Positions 35,075 through 46,205 are shown, counted from the first letter of the stretch. The stretch is 64,000 nt of DNA from Arthrinium phaeospermum (GCA_006503535.1 QYRS01000002.1:1116001-1180000), one strand, 5' to 3'. Notes: generated from the letters alone by a model not told the origin. Program-made: numbers and translations.

Positions 35075-37972
35075 CTTGAATTCTTCTGCCGGAAAACAGC
35101 TCCAATACCAGTTCAGAAAGTCAGAAGAAAAGGTGAGAGATCTACGGATAGATCCAAGGTATACACCCTATATACACCCCCAATACCTACCATCGTAGCC
35201 AACCCCGTCAATACCATGCACCTGCCCATTGCTGTGTGCCACGCCCGTCTTCGGTCCGACTGGGACCAGGATTATAGTACTGTCACTGTCATTCAAAGAT
35301 AGAAAAGCGTGTCATGCCACCAGTTCCAGCTCTGTCAACAATCACTTGCCGAGCAGTATGTATGGGGTTGTGTGGGGATTCCTACTGTCTCCACCACACT
35401 ATGGGGTTGAATACCTCAAACGGAAAGGCTTAGGACTGCGGTGTGAGGAAAGTGCCGAAATCGATATCATTTTGCCGGGAGGATTGGTGTTCTGCTTCCC
35501 CCGCGGTCAAACTGCAGTACAGCTCAAAATCCTAATAAATGACGGAAGCGGGACGGTGCCGACGACGGAGCTCTAGCCAGTAGGGACATCAACAAGACAC
35601 CGGACTAGCTAAACAGGAGAGCTTTTCCCGACAGCTAGCAATAGATGTAATAATGATATGAAGCCTTGAAGAAGAAATAGAGTGAGGTATTCTTTTAATA
35701 GGAACGTATTTACCGGAGCTAGAAGAGGTACAGACTTCGTTCCGACGGCAAGTAATAGGACCATCCAAGCCGGGGGCATATGGTAAGGTCGGTGGTCGGC
35801 TTTGAGGCTAGGGAGCGTACGGACCCCGCGCCTCAAGGAACGGGTATTGGCCACCCGGGCTCTTATATATGTACTTGAGTAGTTTGAACGCAATCAATCT
35901 AGCTACTTGCATTCCGGGGTTTATTCAATGCCACTTCTGCTCTAGCTAAGCTGTTAGCAGCCCGGGAATAGCCGGTAGGTCGTGGACCCACTGTCACCCG
36001 GTACTCATCTGACAGGCCGCGCAGTTCTGCGCGCAGTCCCGGGAGTCTGCGAGGGCCAGAATCCTGCGGTCGTATGCTGCTACATTAGGGTATTGAGGCA
36101 GTGCGGTATATTGCGCCCTATATTACAACGCAGAGCCATCAATAGCCTCTGGTAGCCGTCATTACATTTCCAAAACCGTTACATAAGGGAAAGAATGCTG
36201 GCCTGCGCGTTCCTGCGCTTCCCCGATGCAATATGCATGCAATGTAACCCCTAGCGGCCCGGAACATCAAGATCGGAAGGTGAGATTGGTTATACAGATC
36301 TCTTTCCAGGAACACAATTCTGTTGGCTATTTGTGGCGGTTGGTTGTGGCTTCCAACATTTTCCTTACGCGAAGGAAAGAGTCTCCCTGCTAAAAGTCGC
36401 ATGCGAGAACTATCAGATATGGAGGCCATCAGCGTAGCTGCTCTTGCAGAAAACACAGCGGAGAAGCTTACCAATTCACGATTTGAGCGAGGATATAGCC
36501 ATACGTTACGATTGGATATATGAGAGTCATCTCATCTAGACATAAACTTCAACCAGCTACGTTCGAGGACACCTATACTTGGCGATGGTGACAGAATCCG
36601 ATGCCAACGGGAGGGCTATACGGTTAGGCCCGGGCAGCCTCACCTCCCGGATCTCGCGGCTCTCCCTCCTAGTGTAGTAAGAACCAAGGCAACATTACAT
36701 GCATACCTGCAGACAGTCGAATAGAAATAGTTGCATATGTGAGAAACGTTTCCGGGCTGGCAGCTGAGTGCGGACAGTATGGTTCATCGCATGATGTCGC
36801 GCGGCCTTGCTGATGTTTGTAGGGAGATGAACGTAAAGCCAAGAGACCTCGACTTTTCGTCTTCTATTTATCCACATGTACGCCTCGCTTGGCAATGGCC
36901 GTCTTCCTTGACCATATTCTTTCTCAATTGCGTGTATTGTATTGCCATTACCTAGGTAGGTAAGGAAGTCAATCAATAGGATAACTCAGAATAGCTATTG
37001 ACAAATCAAATCATATAACTTGGGTTTGAGTAGGTTGTTTCGCCATCTTGACATCCTCAACTCCAATATTGTTGATGATTGGTTTGGCATAGCCAGCTGT
37101 TCCCGTCCCTCCAGTCTTGTTGTTGATATTCCTTCCCGAATCCTGGTTGGTTTGGTGCCTGGCTAGGCTGAGCAGATCGGCATCCGGGGAAATAAAGGCA
37201 ATGGGCGCACCCGTTGGGGGGCCACCACACCACTTATTTTTAGGGGGTCCCTCCCCTCCTTGCCTCCCCGGCCGTCTGCCCATAACTTCGCTCCTGCAGT
37301 GAGCACTATGTGCATGTCACCTACATACAGTATATACGAGCAGCACGATCCGAGCTGCCGAGCCACTAGAACTTTTCGGTGGCAGCAACGTGATGGGAGA
37401 TGGGCTGTTGGTTTGAATGGAAAACTTTTTTTTTTCGGTCACAATCCGTTACATCCTCTCCCTTGGCACCCCACCGGTCAGCAGTTTGTTCTGTGACGGT
37501 GATGTTGAATGCAAGAAAAGGATGCATCGGAGCAGCAGCCCGGCAGGAACCGAAAAGCAACGCGTTGATGTCTTGGATTCCTGTTACCTCACCCGCCCGC
37601 CTCCTATTGGCCCATAGAACATCTCCTGCAAAGGATCTCAGGTTCTAGCCCAACCTCACGCCGGACCGGTCGGTTCAAGGACAATATCATTCAAAGGATC
37701 AAGTATTGGGGTCTATTGTAAGAAGCTGGGGCCAAGACAGCCCGCCAGACCACTGACATGTTCACTCATCCGCCGTATCGCTTGGCAAATTAGAACATTC
37801 TGTATATATACAACTACTCTGCGCTCCCAGACGGATGAGACTTGTTGCAAGATATCAATCTACAGACAGAGAGCCCTTGACCAGAGTAGCTCATACCAAC
37901 ATCACATCACCCCAAGCCTTCAACAGTACAACCACTTCGTCTCCCTAAACAAACCCAAACACACTTTTCAAG
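35075..37972. other. 2.9-kb gene-poor region
   Basis: The stretch from the esterase start to the small secreted gene holds no reading frame with a recognisable domain. Between about 35600 and 36700 TAG, CTAG and TA words are dense, and a CTGTCA...TGACAG inverted word lies near 35990. This may be a weakly RIP-affected transposon relic, but no terminal repeats or pol motifs can be read. A TATA box sits near 37803. Confidence 0.4.
37803..37810 (+). promoter_or_regulatory. TATA box of the small secreted protein gene
   Basis: TATATATA lies 163-170 bp before the ATG at 37973 in otherwise mixed sequence. The distance fits a fungal core promoter with a leader of about 130 nt. Strong TATA boxes are common on highly regulated genes. 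Use is inferred. Confidence 0.4.
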
Positions 37973-38439
37973 ATGCTCTCCTCCCTAGCTGTCGGTCTCT
38001 TGGTGATGCTGTCCTCCGCAACAGCCGCTGACCAGCCAGCCCATTGCTCCACGACCTGGGACGACTGGGAGCATACCACCGCCGGCGTCAAGACGCACGA
38101 GTGCTACACTTATACCAAGACCCGCCCGTCCGGTACGTACTTACCCAATGCCAATGATATGTAAAGAGCAGCAAGCAGGCTAACCAAGAACCAAAAACAG
38201 GCCCCTGCCCAACGTACTTGCCCCCGGCTGATATCATGTGTCTTATGACCGTGGCAGTCGAGAACCTCGAGGTGCCGTGCGCGACGGACTGCTGTGTTGA
38301 GACGCCAACGGTGTACGTGGACGCGCCATGCCCTACAAGTCCAACCGGTTGCGTTTTCCCTACCGAGACTATCACGCAAACAATGGGATGCGCGGTAACC
38401 GCGCCCGTGACGGTCACTGCCAAGGCAACGATCTGGTAG
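37973..38439 (+). CDS. small secreted cysteine-rich protein, unknown function
   Basis: Two exons (37973-38132 and 38201-38439) over a 68-nt intron give 132 residues. A signal peptide of about 19 residues (MLSSLAVGLLVMLSSATAA) is followed by a mature chain of about 113 residues with ten cysteines. An adjacent pair sits in VPCATDCCVE, and the others are in HCS, ECY, GPCP, MCL, APCP, GCV and GCA contexts. The C-terminal third is Thr/Val/Pro-rich. The even number of cysteines suggests disulfides. Such proteins in ascomycetes are cell-wall proteins, hydrophobin-like surface proteins or host-directed effectors. The spacing is not the hydrophobin C-CC-C-C-CC-C pattern, and I recognise no family. It stands alone in a gene-poor stretch. 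Confidence 0.78.
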
Positions 38440-38642
38440 GATCCTGGATCTCAGGACTTGGTAATAGGGGTTGAGGATTAAGCTGGAGAAATAGGGCGTG
38501 GTAATCAAAAAAGCTCGGAGTTCAAAACATATTAAGGGGATTAGGTAATGGGGTTGTCCAGATATCTTGCTCTCATACAAAGAGCAGTCGTTCATTCATT
38601 CATCTATTTCGTTTAAGTTTTGTATTCCACGTAATACACAAT

Positions 38643-39848
38643 TTATCGCACTGTGGCTCCCTTCAGGCTCTTGACTGTACATTTGCCTCCGCTTGCAGTG
38701 AACAGCTTGCCCACACCCTCCTTGCCGGTCTCCTTCACCAAGCCAGCATCGAAAGCGACCTCCAGATCGTCGGTAGTTGTGAAGCCGGGCTGGAACATCT
38801 CCCAAACCTTCTTCTTGGGGTTGAGCACGCCTTCCGGCTCGCCCTCCCATCCCTGGAAGTTGACACGCTCGCCTGCCTTGGCATCTGCGGGCGGGCTAAC
38901 GAGCTCGACCGGGCCCTTGTGGTCATCGACCTCGCCCTCCTTCAGCTTAGGCGATGCTGCCAGAACCATAGCGCAAGACTTGATGCCTCGCATCTTGACG
39001 GGCTTCAGGTTGGCAACAACGACGACCTTGCGCCCTTGCATCTCCTCGAGGGGAACCAATCCGTTAAGACCTGAGCAGACCGTCCGGCAGATCTGGCCTT
39101 CGTACTCAGTGTAGTCTTCCGTCGCCTCCTTGTCGCCCATGGCAATAGTCGAAACAAACAAGCTGTCGGCTTCGGGGTGCTTGATGGCCTTGAGGATGTG
39201 TCCGACTCGGAGGTCGATAAGCGCAGGGGTAGGCGGCGCAACAACAGCGGGGGCCTTCTGCTGCTTGGGGGCCTTTTCCTTCTTCTCCTTCTTGGGCTTG
39301 GCATCGCCGCCAGCACCTACGGCAGCAGCGACTGCATCCTTGGCCTCGGTGGCCTTCTGGACAACGGTCTCGGCGGCGGCCTTTGTGCGATCGGCAACAG
39401 TAGCCTGAGCGCCACCGGCGGCGGCAGCCGCAGCCGCCTTCTCCTTCTTCAGACGCTCCTTCTCGGCCTTGGCATCATGAGGAGGCTTGACGTAGAGAAC
39501 ATTGTCGGGGTCAATGTTGATCTTTTCCGAGTCCTTGACCTCAAGACCGAAGACGGGGGAGTTCTGGACGAAGTCGATGTGGCGGACGATGTTGTGGTAG
39601 CCCTTCTCGCCGGTTTGCTGCTCGGGAGTCCAAGCAGAGACGGTCGGGGCCAGGGTCTCGTAGATGGAAACGTCGGCCTTTGAGGGCTTGGTGCCCAGGA
39701 GGGTGGTGCGGGTCGACAGATGGGTGTTCAGAGACTCGAGGATCGAGGCATCGTTAGGAGACGACTTCAGTCGGTCCGCGGTGGTGGTCCATTGCTGAAT
39801 CTCAGTCTCCTCGGCGGGGCTGTACTTCTGGGTGGAAAAGGCAGCCAT
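38643..39848 (-). CDS. ARC1: Arc1-type tRNA-binding aminoacyl-tRNA synthetase cofactor
   Basis: A single exon of 401 residues starting MAAFSTQKYSPAEE. Residues about 1-120 form the GST-like N-terminal domain by which Arc1 holds methionyl- and glutamyl-tRNA synthetases. A Lys/Ala/Glu-rich linker (about 130-215) gives non-specific tRNA affinity. The C-terminal EMAPII/OB-fold tRNA-binding domain starts near 220 with LIDLRVGHILKAIKHPEADS and includes RTVCSGLNGL and ANLKPVKMRGIKSCAMVLAA. The protein delivers tRNA to the synthetases in the cytosol. The frame is open for a further 61 codons upstream, but the only start there is TTG, so the ATG at 39848 is used. It is divergent to VMA16 with 606 bp between the two starts. 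Confidence 0.92.
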   Translation of the reverse strand: MAAFSTQKYSPAEETEIQQWTTTADRLKSSPNDASILESLNTHLSTRTTLLGTKPSKADVSIYETLAPTVSAWTPEQQTGEKGYHNIVRHIDFVQNSPVFGLEVKDSEKINIDPDNVLYVKPPHDAKAEKERLKKEKAAAAAAAGGAQATVADRTKAAAETVVQKATEAKDAVAAAVGAGGDAKPKKEKKEKAPKQQKAPAVVAPPTPALIDLRVGHILKAIKHPEADSLFVSTIAMGDKEATEDYTEYEGQICRTVCSGLNGLVPLEEMQGRKVVVVANLKPVKMRGIKSCAMVLAASPKLKEGEVDDHKGPVELVSPPADAKAGERVNFQGWEGEPEGVLNPKKKVWEMFQPGFTTTDDLEVAFDAGLVKETGKEGVGKLFTASGGKCTVKSLKGATVR

Positions 39849-40454
39849 AGTGAAGGAGCGAAAAGAGGATACACTCCTGGTGACAGGACGTATAAGTCTG
39901 GGGAAGAGTGACAGCTTGCCGGGTTTGACTGTATCACCTACTCGCACAAGCAGGCAATATTTTGTATTTTGGTGGGATGATGATGGGTTGGCGGGGGATC
40001 CAAATTTGAATTCAGAAGCTTCTTGGTTCAATTGCCCCGCGATTTATTGACTTGGGCGACAATCTCGTCTGGATGCATAACCGGGAAATTGAGTCAGACC
40101 TTGCATAAATGCATAAGGCTGCTTTAGATGAATGCGATGACGGCCGCGACGGAGGATTTGATTCGCCGCCTTCCGAGTAGCGAGAGGTACGTACCTTGAC
40201 ACTAAGTACCTCACCCAATGCTGGCTTGAGTCGTCGTCCTGGACCTGCAGTGGAGCTCGAAAACGGGCTTGCCTGGCCCCGTCCAATCCAGAGTCCAGTC
40301 CCGTCGCGAGATTTGAGTTGCAGGAGATTCAAGCTACCTCATCGAAGAAGAGAGCTGTTTGTCGACGACCCCATCTCATCTTTCTCTCCGCCTCTCTTCT
40401 TTTCCCTTCCGAACCGCCCTGCACCACGGCAAATTGATTTCTACCTCCGTCAAG
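39849..40454. promoter_or_regulatory. shared promoter region of ARC1 and VMA16
   Basis: 606 bp between two divergent housekeeping genes. It must contain both core promoters. The VMA16 leader is CT-rich (around 40370-40420). No further gene is seen. Confidence 0.45.
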
Positions 40455-41285
40455 ATGGGCTACAGCTACAGTTATGGCGTCGGCAGTCTGACGACCGCCC
40501 TCCTCGTCGTGGGAGCTTGTGAGTAGTAAACATACCCGAAGTGCTGGGAGCTCGGCACGATGCATTCGCCAGATCTAACCTTCATGCGGCCCAACAGACA
40601 TGCTCTTCACTGGCAGCGGCGAGGCATTTAACGTAAGTCATCCGGCATGCGACACCATCGATTGAAGTTCGACTCTGACGTGATGGTCGTATTATAGGTC
40701 GGAGCATTCCTCGTATCAGTATCGCCCTACGCCTGGGCCTCCCTCGGAATAGCACTCTGCATTGGACTTTCTGTTGTGGGCGCAGCATGGTAAGGAACAC
40801 GCCAACATCATCGCCCTGCACCGGTTTCGGTCCTGGTATCTAACTGCGCGGTATATTACTATAGGGGCATTTTCATTACCGGATCCTCCATCCTCGGCGC
40901 CGGCGTCAAGGCACCACGAATCCGAACCAAGAACCTGATCTCCATCATCTTCTGCGAGGTCGTCGCAATCTATGGCGTCATCATGGCCATCGTCTTCTCG
41001 TCCAAGGTCGGCGCCGTCGGCGAGGATATGCTGGCTGACGCCAACAGCTACTACACGGGCTTTGCCTTGTTCTGGGCCGGTCTGACCGTCGGTGGCTGCA
41101 ACCTGGTGTGCGGTGTCGCCGTCGGTATGAACGGTTCCGGTGCGGCCCTGGCCGATGCTGCCGACGCCTCCCTATTCGTCAAGATCCTCGTCATCGAAAT
41201 CTTCAGCTCTGTCCTCGGTCTTTTCGGTTTGATCGTCGGTCTGCTGGTCCAGGGCAAGGCCAACGACTTTGGTTTCAAGGCATAG
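40455..41285 (+). CDS. VMA16: V-type ATPase proteolipid subunit c''
   Basis: Four exons (40455-40518, 40598-40632, 40698-40789, 40865-41285) with introns of 79, 65 and 75 nt give 203 residues, close to the 213 of yeast Vma16. The product starts [20 protein letters not shown] and has five hydrophobic segments. The proton-carrying glutamate sits in [20 protein letters not shown]. The glycine-rich helices [20 protein letters not shown] and [20 protein letters not shown] are the proteolipid signature. The subunit is part of the membrane ring of the vacuolar proton pump. A second exon of only 35 nt, and exon borders inside membrane helices, are typical for this gene. Confidence 0.96.
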
Positions 41286-42002
41286 TGCCACATTCGAATG
41301 AGGAAGAGAATGGGTTTACGAAGACGGGAAACCGTATAGATGTAGGAGATGCAAGGGGTATTGCGAGCCTCATAAGGGACTCGCTACATGCATTTAGGAC
41401 CCAACTTTGGGCCACCGGCGTTTTGGAGAGGAATGAACAAGTCAGGGAGTGCACTGTGTGTAGTATCTGGGATCGCTTTAGCAATGTACCAATATTAGAA
41501 ATTGAAGCATGTTGTTTTACCGTGACGTGCTAGTTTTCCGATTTATGGTCCAAATGGAATTCTATTGAGGAATTCGTACATTGGCCTCAGTAGGAATTCG
41601 TCACCAGAATATTTAAGTGTTTATCATAACGTTGGTTTATTTTTGAGGTTTTTGTATTGTGCACAGAGGCCAGACTCCCAAGAGGCGACTGGCCAAATGC
41701 TTCATACCTATACAACGGAGTGGACGTTTCTGAACCTCCGCCCTGTCCATAATGCAGAGCCAGACTCCCTGGATAACTCTCTAGCCACCATATTAGTCGC
41801 CGGTATAGTAGTACACTGGGTTTAAACAAAAAGATCCCAGATCAGCTTGCTCTATGCTTTTCCCATCGCCCAAAACGCCCGTCACCAAACTTTAAACGCC
41901 ACCAAATGCGATCGCTGGTAAATGCCGACCCCCTTTCCCCCACCCATCGTATAGTCCGTAGCCGCATGCCTTTTGTTTCACAAGTCGTTGACCTGCATGT
42001 GA
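41286..42002. other. convergent 3' region of VMA16 and RPO41
   Basis: About 720 bp between two facing stop codons, AT-richer than the genes. It presumably holds both terminators. No gene is seen. Confidence 0.5.
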
Positions 42003-45000
42003 TCAAGAGAAGAAATACTGGCTTGTCTTCAATTCAGAGACGTCAAATTCGCCCTTCTCGGGGATCGTGGGAATCTTGAGTGGCAACCAGATGTTGGTGA
42101 CTCTGGGCTTAACGGGCTGCTTCTTCCTCCCACTGACTGTCTTTTCAAAGTGGCCGGCCTGCATCAGCGACTGGGCGTACTGCGGGTTCTCACCAGATCG
42201 AAGTTCTGCCGACTTCTCCTCGCCCTCCTCAGGCTCCTGCGTCTTCAGGATGGTCTCGACTGACGGCAGCTTTCCGAGACCAACGTCCTCCATATCCTCG
42301 GCTGCAGCCGATTCGTCAGCTGCCTCGTGAGCTTCAAATATGCTTGCAGGCGTCTTCATAGTTTCCCCTTCTTCAACATCGGCGGGGTTATCAGAACTGA
42401 GAAGTCGAAGACGTTTTCTTTCTTGGATCAGCTCGTCCTTTAGACTGAGTTTGACCGATGTTCGGTGTGCCCGGATGTCTTTCTCTGCCTGGCTGCCCGA
42501 AGGCACCTTCGCAAGGTAAAGCGAGCCCTTGTAACGCGCTTCGAACTCAGAAGCCAGTCGTTCAATGACGTTCTCGCTGTGGATGCGGATGAATGAATCG
42601 CGAAGTACACGGTTCATCACGTCGATGTCTCCAGCATGAGTCCAAAAGGAATCGTGAACGGCGGCGAACTGAAGTCCCAACTCGTGGCATTCAAGAGCCG
42701 AGAGAAGCATGTGTGTAGCATCCAGCGAGTGAATGAAGTTTGGAGGGAAAGCCTGAAGCTGCTTCCGCCGATTGACGGGGTCCGATCGATCAGGAACTTG
42801 AAGATTGAGATCTTGCAATGATGTGGTGATGACCCGGGTAGCAGTCTTGCGGTAGGGTTGGACAACCGGCAGGCGTAGCGGCGTCGTCCAAACAATGGTT
42901 GATCTGAACTGACTCAGTAGATCATCTGTCGGCGACAGTTTCTTGACTCCTGTCCTCTTCTTCTCCTTACCAACCTTTGCGGGTCCTTCTTCGATCCTGT
43001 CCATCTGCTCGGGTGTCAGGGCTTTGCATACGCGGCCAGCACATTCTCCAAGCCAGTACTGGATATCGTGGGCTCCGCGAAACATAGAAGAGAGAGCTTT
43101 GAAGATCTTGACCGCAAGGTAGGAGGCCAGCAGCAAAGGAGCTACACCAGTCTCGGCCTCAATATGGGGATACGCCGCTTCCAGCTGTTTCTGGACCTGG
43201 GCTCGAGCTCCAATATACGTGACTCCGTACACGTTGGTCATGACGGTTTGCTTCACAACCTTTCGGGTGATCTTTCCATCGACGGCTTTAGCTAGGAAGT
43301 TATCAAGCTTGACATCCTCAGCTACACTCTCCTTGACGAGGTTTGCCACGGCCGAGTACACATCAGCAGGGCGATCTCCAGGGACAAGATTGACCTGCTG
43401 GGCACCCCAGAGGTCACCACCTAGGGCCGCGTAATGCTGAAGGCCGTTGCAAGTACCATCTTGATGGACGGGGAGGTGTGAAACATATTGGGTCGGATCA
43501 GGCAAATCCATTGCAGCCTTGAGCTCGAAACAAGTTGCCAGGCATTGCCAATTGTCCTCGGCTTTCAACCACCAGCCATTCCCGTTCAGGGGGTTCGCCA
43601 CAGAGTCGCGGATGTTTTCAAGGTTATCCATCGCGAACTGTTCGCGCTCAGAGATGCTCGCCTTGTCAAAGCCGAAAACATTGGCCAAGTGGACCTTTAA
43701 CCATCTCAGACCGCTCTCGCCGAGTGTCTTGCCCTGGGCGAATTGTAGAAGACCACGTGTGTTATCGGCGCCCATGTGGTTCAGGTAGGTAGGAATTGGA
43801 TAGGCACGGCCACGGAAGTCCATGTTGTGGGGAAAGTAGAATGTTTGTTCCTTGAAAGCGTTGGCGATTTCGAGTTGGAAATTCATGAAACACCGTTCCG
43901 AATGAAGGCCAGATTTCTCGTTCTCGGCAGCTTTGACCGCGCGAATCCAGGTCCTTCGTTGCATCGGGTCATCATGAACCTCGGGTTCTGCTGGCGTTGG
44001 GATGTCTGGGTGGAGCGGTGGAATGTTGGCAATCGCCTCTCCGCTATTCCATGCTTCAAGCATAACATCGAATACGGGCTGATTGATTCTCCAAGCAGTC
44101 TTGCCGAGAACGTCCAGTCCTTTACAGACCTGCTCCATGTCGCCTCGCTTGATGGCCGCCTCGGCGTAAATCTTCTGGTCGATCTCGCCGTGCTTGACGC
44201 GGATTACGGTAGCAGGGGAGTTGATGAAACCGCCCTTGTCGAATTTTGTCCAAGGCTCGGGTTCTACCAGCATAGGCAAATGGCGTGCGAGGAAATCGGC
44301 GCGAGGTTCGCTTTTGAGAAGATCAGATAGAAATTTGTTTGGCGCAATCATGCCAACCCTCTTTCCCTTTTTGAACACAGCTGTGTGAGCAAAAGCAGGT
44401 TGAAGCTGGCTCACCATCTCCTTCGTTTCCGGATGCTCCCGTCGAACTGTAACCTTAGCAGTATCGATGATAGCCGATAGTAACGCAGCGCCAAGTTGTG
44501 TTCTGACATAGACAGGCCATGTTGCAGTATCAAACTTGGGCGCCTCCACGATGTTTGACTGATTGGTGGCAGGGTCCGCTTCCAAGGGCTGGGATGATGG
44601 AGGAGATTCTGCTTCCAAGGGCTGGGATGATGGAGGAGATTCTGCTTCGATCGGGTTTTGTCGAAGCACGCGCTTCCGAGCATACTCAGCATCCTTCGCC
44701 TTGCGGGCAGCGCTGCGTTTCGAATCCCGCTGTTGCGATTTGATGTCTTCTTCGACAGCCCTGCCGAGCGTTTGAATGGTTTGAGCTATCAGGGCTCCGT
44801 TATCGGCACCTTGCTGGGCAATGATGTTGAGGGTGCTCAAAATCGTGACGGCAGCCAACCGGGCTGGGGTAGATTGTCTCATAAAGGGGGCGTAGACACA
44901 TCGCCCAAAATCGTCCAGATTCTTGACCGAGCGATTCTCCGACTCCTCGAAAGAAGCGAATTCTTCCTCCAATTTCGCTTCAAGAGCCACTTGCCAATCG

Positions 45001-46205
45001 TAGAGCTGGGAATTCAAGGCACTGGTTGATAATGACGTGTTTCGGCCCATCTTTTTCAAAGCCTCGTTCTCTTCTCTCCAACGGCGAATTGCCGCCTCAA
45101 CGCAGTCACGCTCGAGCCGGGACTGTATTTCTCGTCTTTCGTTATAGGAAAGTCCCGAGACATCTCGTCCTTTGACGTCAGAGAAGAATGACAACACTTC
45201 TTGCAGTGATTTCAGACCCAGACCCTTCTGGGGCACGGGAAGTACCTCGGACTCAACGGTTTTAGGTGTTGAATGGTTGCTTGCAGTTATTGGCTCAGCT
45301 GACTCTGACTCTTCTATTAACTCGAACAGATCTGGATCTTCCTCCATGGGGAGATCCACAAAAGCGTCCGGGTCTATGTTGTGGGTAGTGCACAAGCCTG
45401 TAATAGTGGCGAGGTCCTGGTCGGATAAAATGCTGGAAAAGGTGAAAACCTCGAGACCGGCATCACCAGGCATCATGCCCATGTAACGATTGATCAGACG
45501 CTCGAGTTGTGGGGGTTCGTAATTCGAAAGCAGCGAAACTTTCAGCATGTAGGCAATAGTCTCGGCGTTCTGGGGAAGACCCATGGCCCGAATCCGCGTT
45601 TCGTACCATGACCGCATAGACTCAGCCCACTTGAGGTTCGGCCGATTATAGAACTGCTCTACATTGGCGCGAAGGAAAACATTGTGAAGTCTGATCAGTT
45701 CGCTCCCCGATAAAACATTCATATCGCCAAAGCGCTTGAGAACAGCAGCGGCGCGGTCCAGCTGGTCAACCTGGATGCAGGCCTCGAAGACCGACATCAT
45801 AGAGTCGGCTTCACCTGGCACACCAGCTGGGGACAAGCGCGATCTTGGTAGAGGATCTTCGGGCTCTGTCACAAATAGCAGATTGGAAGGATCGAATGGG
45901 CGCAGTTCGTGCAGAGAGCGAGGTAGCGGGGGAGGCGGCGGCGGGTAGGCGGAAGATAAAGTGCGGGTTCGAGGGTCGTCCATGGCAGTGGCCAACAGTC
46001 TGCTGTCGTGAAGCGAGCCCGGAGTAACAGGCGCGTTGGTTCTCCGCCTCCAAGGTAGAAGATCTGGTCGTGTGACTAAAGGCCGTCGACTCGGCGTCGT
46101 AGCGGGGGTCTGGAGCGAAGGACATCTTGAGGGTAGCTGAGGCCGCCTCAATGTCTGCGTCCTCGGCAGCGAGATGCTCTTTCGAGCCGAAGGTCGCACG
46201 AACAT
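42003..46205 (-). CDS. RPO41: mitochondrial DNA-directed RNA polymerase (single-subunit, T7-like)
   Basis: A single exon of 1400 residues from the ATG at 46205; the open frame begins earlier but without an ATG. The N-terminus (MFVRPSARKSISLPRTQTLR) is Arg/Ser-rich and lacks acidic residues, as in mitochondrial import signals. An N-terminal extension of about 700 residues is followed by the T7-like catalytic core. Motif A is DFRGRAYPIPTYLNHMGADN (from about residue 797), the O-helix region is KVVKQTVMTNVYGVTYIG (near 982) and motif C is VHDSFWTHAGD (near 1186), with HQDGTCNGLQHYAALGGD between A and O. The enzyme transcribes the mitochondrial genome; Neurospora calls it cyt-5. A 33-bp tandem duplication lies in the extension. 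It is divergent to ATP25. Confidence 0.96.
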   Translation of the reverse strand: MFVRPSARKSISLPRTQTLRRPQLPSRCPSLQTPATTPSRRPLVTRPDLLPWRRRTNAPVTPGSLHDSRLLATAMDDPRTRTLSSAYPPPPPPLPRSLHELRPFDPSNLLFVTEPEDPLPRSRLSPAGVPGEADSMMSVFEACIQVDQLDRAAAVLKRFGDMNVLSGSELIRLHNVFLRANVEQFYNRPNLKWAESMRSWYETRIRAMGLPQNAETIAYMLKVSLLSNYEPPQLERLINRYMGMMPGDAGLEVFTFSSILSDQDLATITGLCTTHNIDPDAFVDLPMEEDPDLFELIEESESAEPITASNHSTPKTVESEVLPVPQKGLGLKSLQEVLSFFSDVKGRDVSGLSYNERREIQSRLERDCVEAAIRRWREENEALKKMGRNTSLSTSALNSQLYDWQVALEAKLEEEFASFEESENRSVKNLDDFGRCVYAPFMRQSTPARLAAVTILSTLNIIAQQGADNGALIAQTIQTLGRAVEEDIKSQQRDSKRSAARKAKDAEYARKRVLRQNPIEAESPPSSQPLEAESPPSSQPLEADPATNQSNIVEAPKFDTATWPVYVRTQLGAALLSAIIDTAKVTVRREHPETKEMVSQLQPAFAHTAVFKKGKRVGMIAPNKFLSDLLKSEPRADFLARHLPMLVEPEPWTKFDKGGFINSPATVIRVKHGEIDQKIYAEAAIKRGDMEQVCKGLDVLGKTAWRINQPVFDVMLEAWNSGEAIANIPPLHPDIPTPAEPEVHDDPMQRRTWIRAVKAAENEKSGLHSERCFMNFQLEIANAFKEQTFYFPHNMDFRGRAYPIPTYLNHMGADNTRGLLQFAQGKTLGESGLRWLKVHLANVFGFDKASISEREQFAMDNLENIRDSVANPLNGNGWWLKAEDNWQCLATCFELKAAMDLPDPTQYVSHLPVHQDGTCNGLQHYAALGGDLWGAQQVNLVPGDRPADVYSAVANLVKESVAEDVKLDNFLAKAVDGKITRKVVKQTVMTNVYGVTYIGARAQVQKQLEAAYPHIEAETGVAPLLLASYLAVKIFKALSSMFRGAHDIQYWLGECAGRVCKALTPEQMDRIEEGPAKVGKEKKRTGVKKLSPTDDLLSQFRSTIVWTTPLRLPVVQPYRKTATRVITTSLQDLNLQVPDRSDPVNRRKQLQAFPPNFIHSLDATHMLLSALECHELGLQFAAVHDSFWTHAGDIDVMNRVLRDSFIRIHSENVIERLASEFEARYKGSLYLAKVPSGSQAEKDIRAHRTSVKLSLKDELIQERKRLRLLSSDNPADVEEGETMKTPASIFEAHEAADESAAAEDMEDVGLGKLPSVETILKTQEPEEGEEKSAELRSGENPQYAQSLMQAGHFEKTVSGRKKQPVKPRVTNIWLPLKIPTIPEKGEFDVSELKTSQYFFS
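44578..44643 (-). repeat. 33-bp tandem duplication inside RPO41
   Basis: Two identical 33-bp units (44578-44610 and 44611-44643), with the start of a third, encode a doubled 11-residue unit EAESPPSSQPL in the linker before the catalytic core (residues about 521-543). The length keeps the frame. Confidence 0.9.

Noticed and set aside
35229..35576. 115-residue open frame upstream of the esterase
   Set aside because: It starts and ends without context, has no motif and overlaps the divergent promoter side of the esterase. No support beyond openness.
39849..40031. 61-codon upstream extension of ARC1 with a basic, mitochondrial-signal-like stretch
   Set aside because: The frame is open, but the only start is TTG and no ATG or upstream exon is seen. 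A non-AUG mitochondrial isoform is possible but not supported.
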